Assembly (NCBI GenBank): GCA_024275555.1
Contig: JAJRYW010000169.1
Span: 1-5,015, forward strand
Direction of reading: 5' to 3'
DNA: 5,015 nucleotides
Source: Calditrichota bacterium
Lineage (GTDB): Bacteria; Calditrichota; Calditrichia; RBG-13-44-9; J075
In this document: piece after piece, positions 4,771 to 5,015 of the stretch
Position numbering within the stretch: the first letter of the stretch is position 1
Layout of the letters: each line of letters opens with the position of its first letter
Notes under the pieces: model-generated
The model's database searches: none
The model's input: the letters and a program-made list of their open reading frames with translations, nothing else
Told to the model about the DNA's origin: nothing
Made by a program: the position numbers and the translations under genes

Positions 4771-5015
4771 TCAGCGCAGTAAAACCATCTTGCGCGTTTG
4801 GGTAAAGTTGCCGGCGCGCAATTGGTAAATATACACCCCGCTGGCCGCCGGCTGACCGGCGTTACCGGTTCCGTCCCAGCGCACCCGATAACTACCTGGC
4901 GCTAATTCAGCGTCCACCAATGTCTTCACCGGCCTGCCTAACAAATCGTACACTGTTAACTCAACAAATCCGAATTCCGCGATCCGAAATCCAACTTCTG
5001 TAGAGGGGTTAAACG
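4771..5015 (-). CDS. Secreted or surface protein, C-terminal sorting domain (cut by window edge)
   Basis: The 80 visible residues are the C-terminal end of a larger protein continuing past 5015. They read FNPSTEVGFRIAEFGFVELT (1-20), VYDLLGRPVKTLVDAELAPG (21-40), SYRVRWDGTGNAGQPAASGV (41-60), then YIYQLRAGNF and KMVLLR to the TGA at 4773-4771. This is the FlgD-Ig-like / type IX secretion (Por) C-terminal sorting domain: the NPST opening, VYDLLG, RWDG, SGVYIY and a terminal KM-hydrophobic-R. Such domains direct export across the outer membrane and are then removed or anchored. The partial first codon (NCG) fits a Pro before FNPST, as in the usual NPFNPST. The GTG at 4953 is internal, not a start. 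The main catalytic or binding part is outside the window, so the activity is unknown. Confidence 0.9.
   Translation of the reverse strand, partial: FNPSTEVGFRIAEFGFVELTVYDLLGRPVKTLVDAELAPGSYRVRWDGTGNAGQPAASGVYIYQLRAGNFTQTRKMVLLR

Noticed and set aside
1..5015. tRNA or rRNA genes
   Set aside because: I read the gene-free stretches and saw no cloverleaf-like set of arms, TTCGAAT-type loop or conserved rRNA words. The GGTTCGAATCC-type signature is absent.

Overview
The window looks like a chromosomal segment of an uncultured or little-studied bacterium of the FCB group, possibly Calditrichota or KSB1-like. The best clue is the C-terminal fragment at the right edge. It has the FNPST...VYDLLGR...GVYIYQL...KMVLLR pattern of a type IX secretion (Por) sorting / FlgD-like domain, which is abundant in those phyla. 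The taxonomic call is an inference from gene content, not a search.

Layout, left to right. (1) 1-222, minus strand: the N-terminus of an XdhC/CoxI-family molybdoenzyme maturation factor, cut by the window edge. (2) 223-501: a divergent intergenic region. (3) 502-861, plus strand: a small SpoIIAA/STAS-SEC14-like protein with a very strong Shine-Dalgarno. (4) 919-3275, minus strand: a two-gene operon of the paired, uncharacterised families TIGR03546 (membrane protein, 2751-3275) and TIGR03545 (large membrane-anchored protein, 919-2748). The TIGR03545 reading frame is open throughout except for one in-frame amber (TAG) at 2413-2415, which splits it into N-terminal and C-terminal parts with no frameshift. 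(5) 3276-4011: about 735 bp without a gene, packed with repeats. It holds a 268-bp segment bounded by perfect 15-bp inverted repeats, several short direct and inverted repeats, and three copies of a roughly 65-nt double-hairpin element. (6) 4012-4599, minus strand: a mazEF toxin-antitoxin operon, with a promoter and a palindromic operator visible at 4611-4656. (7) 4771-5015, minus strand: the C-terminal end of a secreted or surface protein with the sorting domain described above.

How the genes relate. TIGR03546 and TIGR03545 are translationally coupled: the second gene starts with GTG two bases after the first one's stop. They probably work together at the inner membrane or cell envelope, in an unknown role. 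MazE and MazF form an autoregulated antitoxin/endoribonuclease pair; the mazE TAG stop directly abuts the mazF ATG in the same frame. No clear functional link joins these modules. The repeat-rich gap and the toxin-antitoxin cassette give the right half an accessory character. I see no convincing new multi-gene system. The items most worth checking are the amber-interrupted TIGR03545 gene, the in-frame TAG|ATG junction in mazEF, and the structured repeats between 3358 and 3990.
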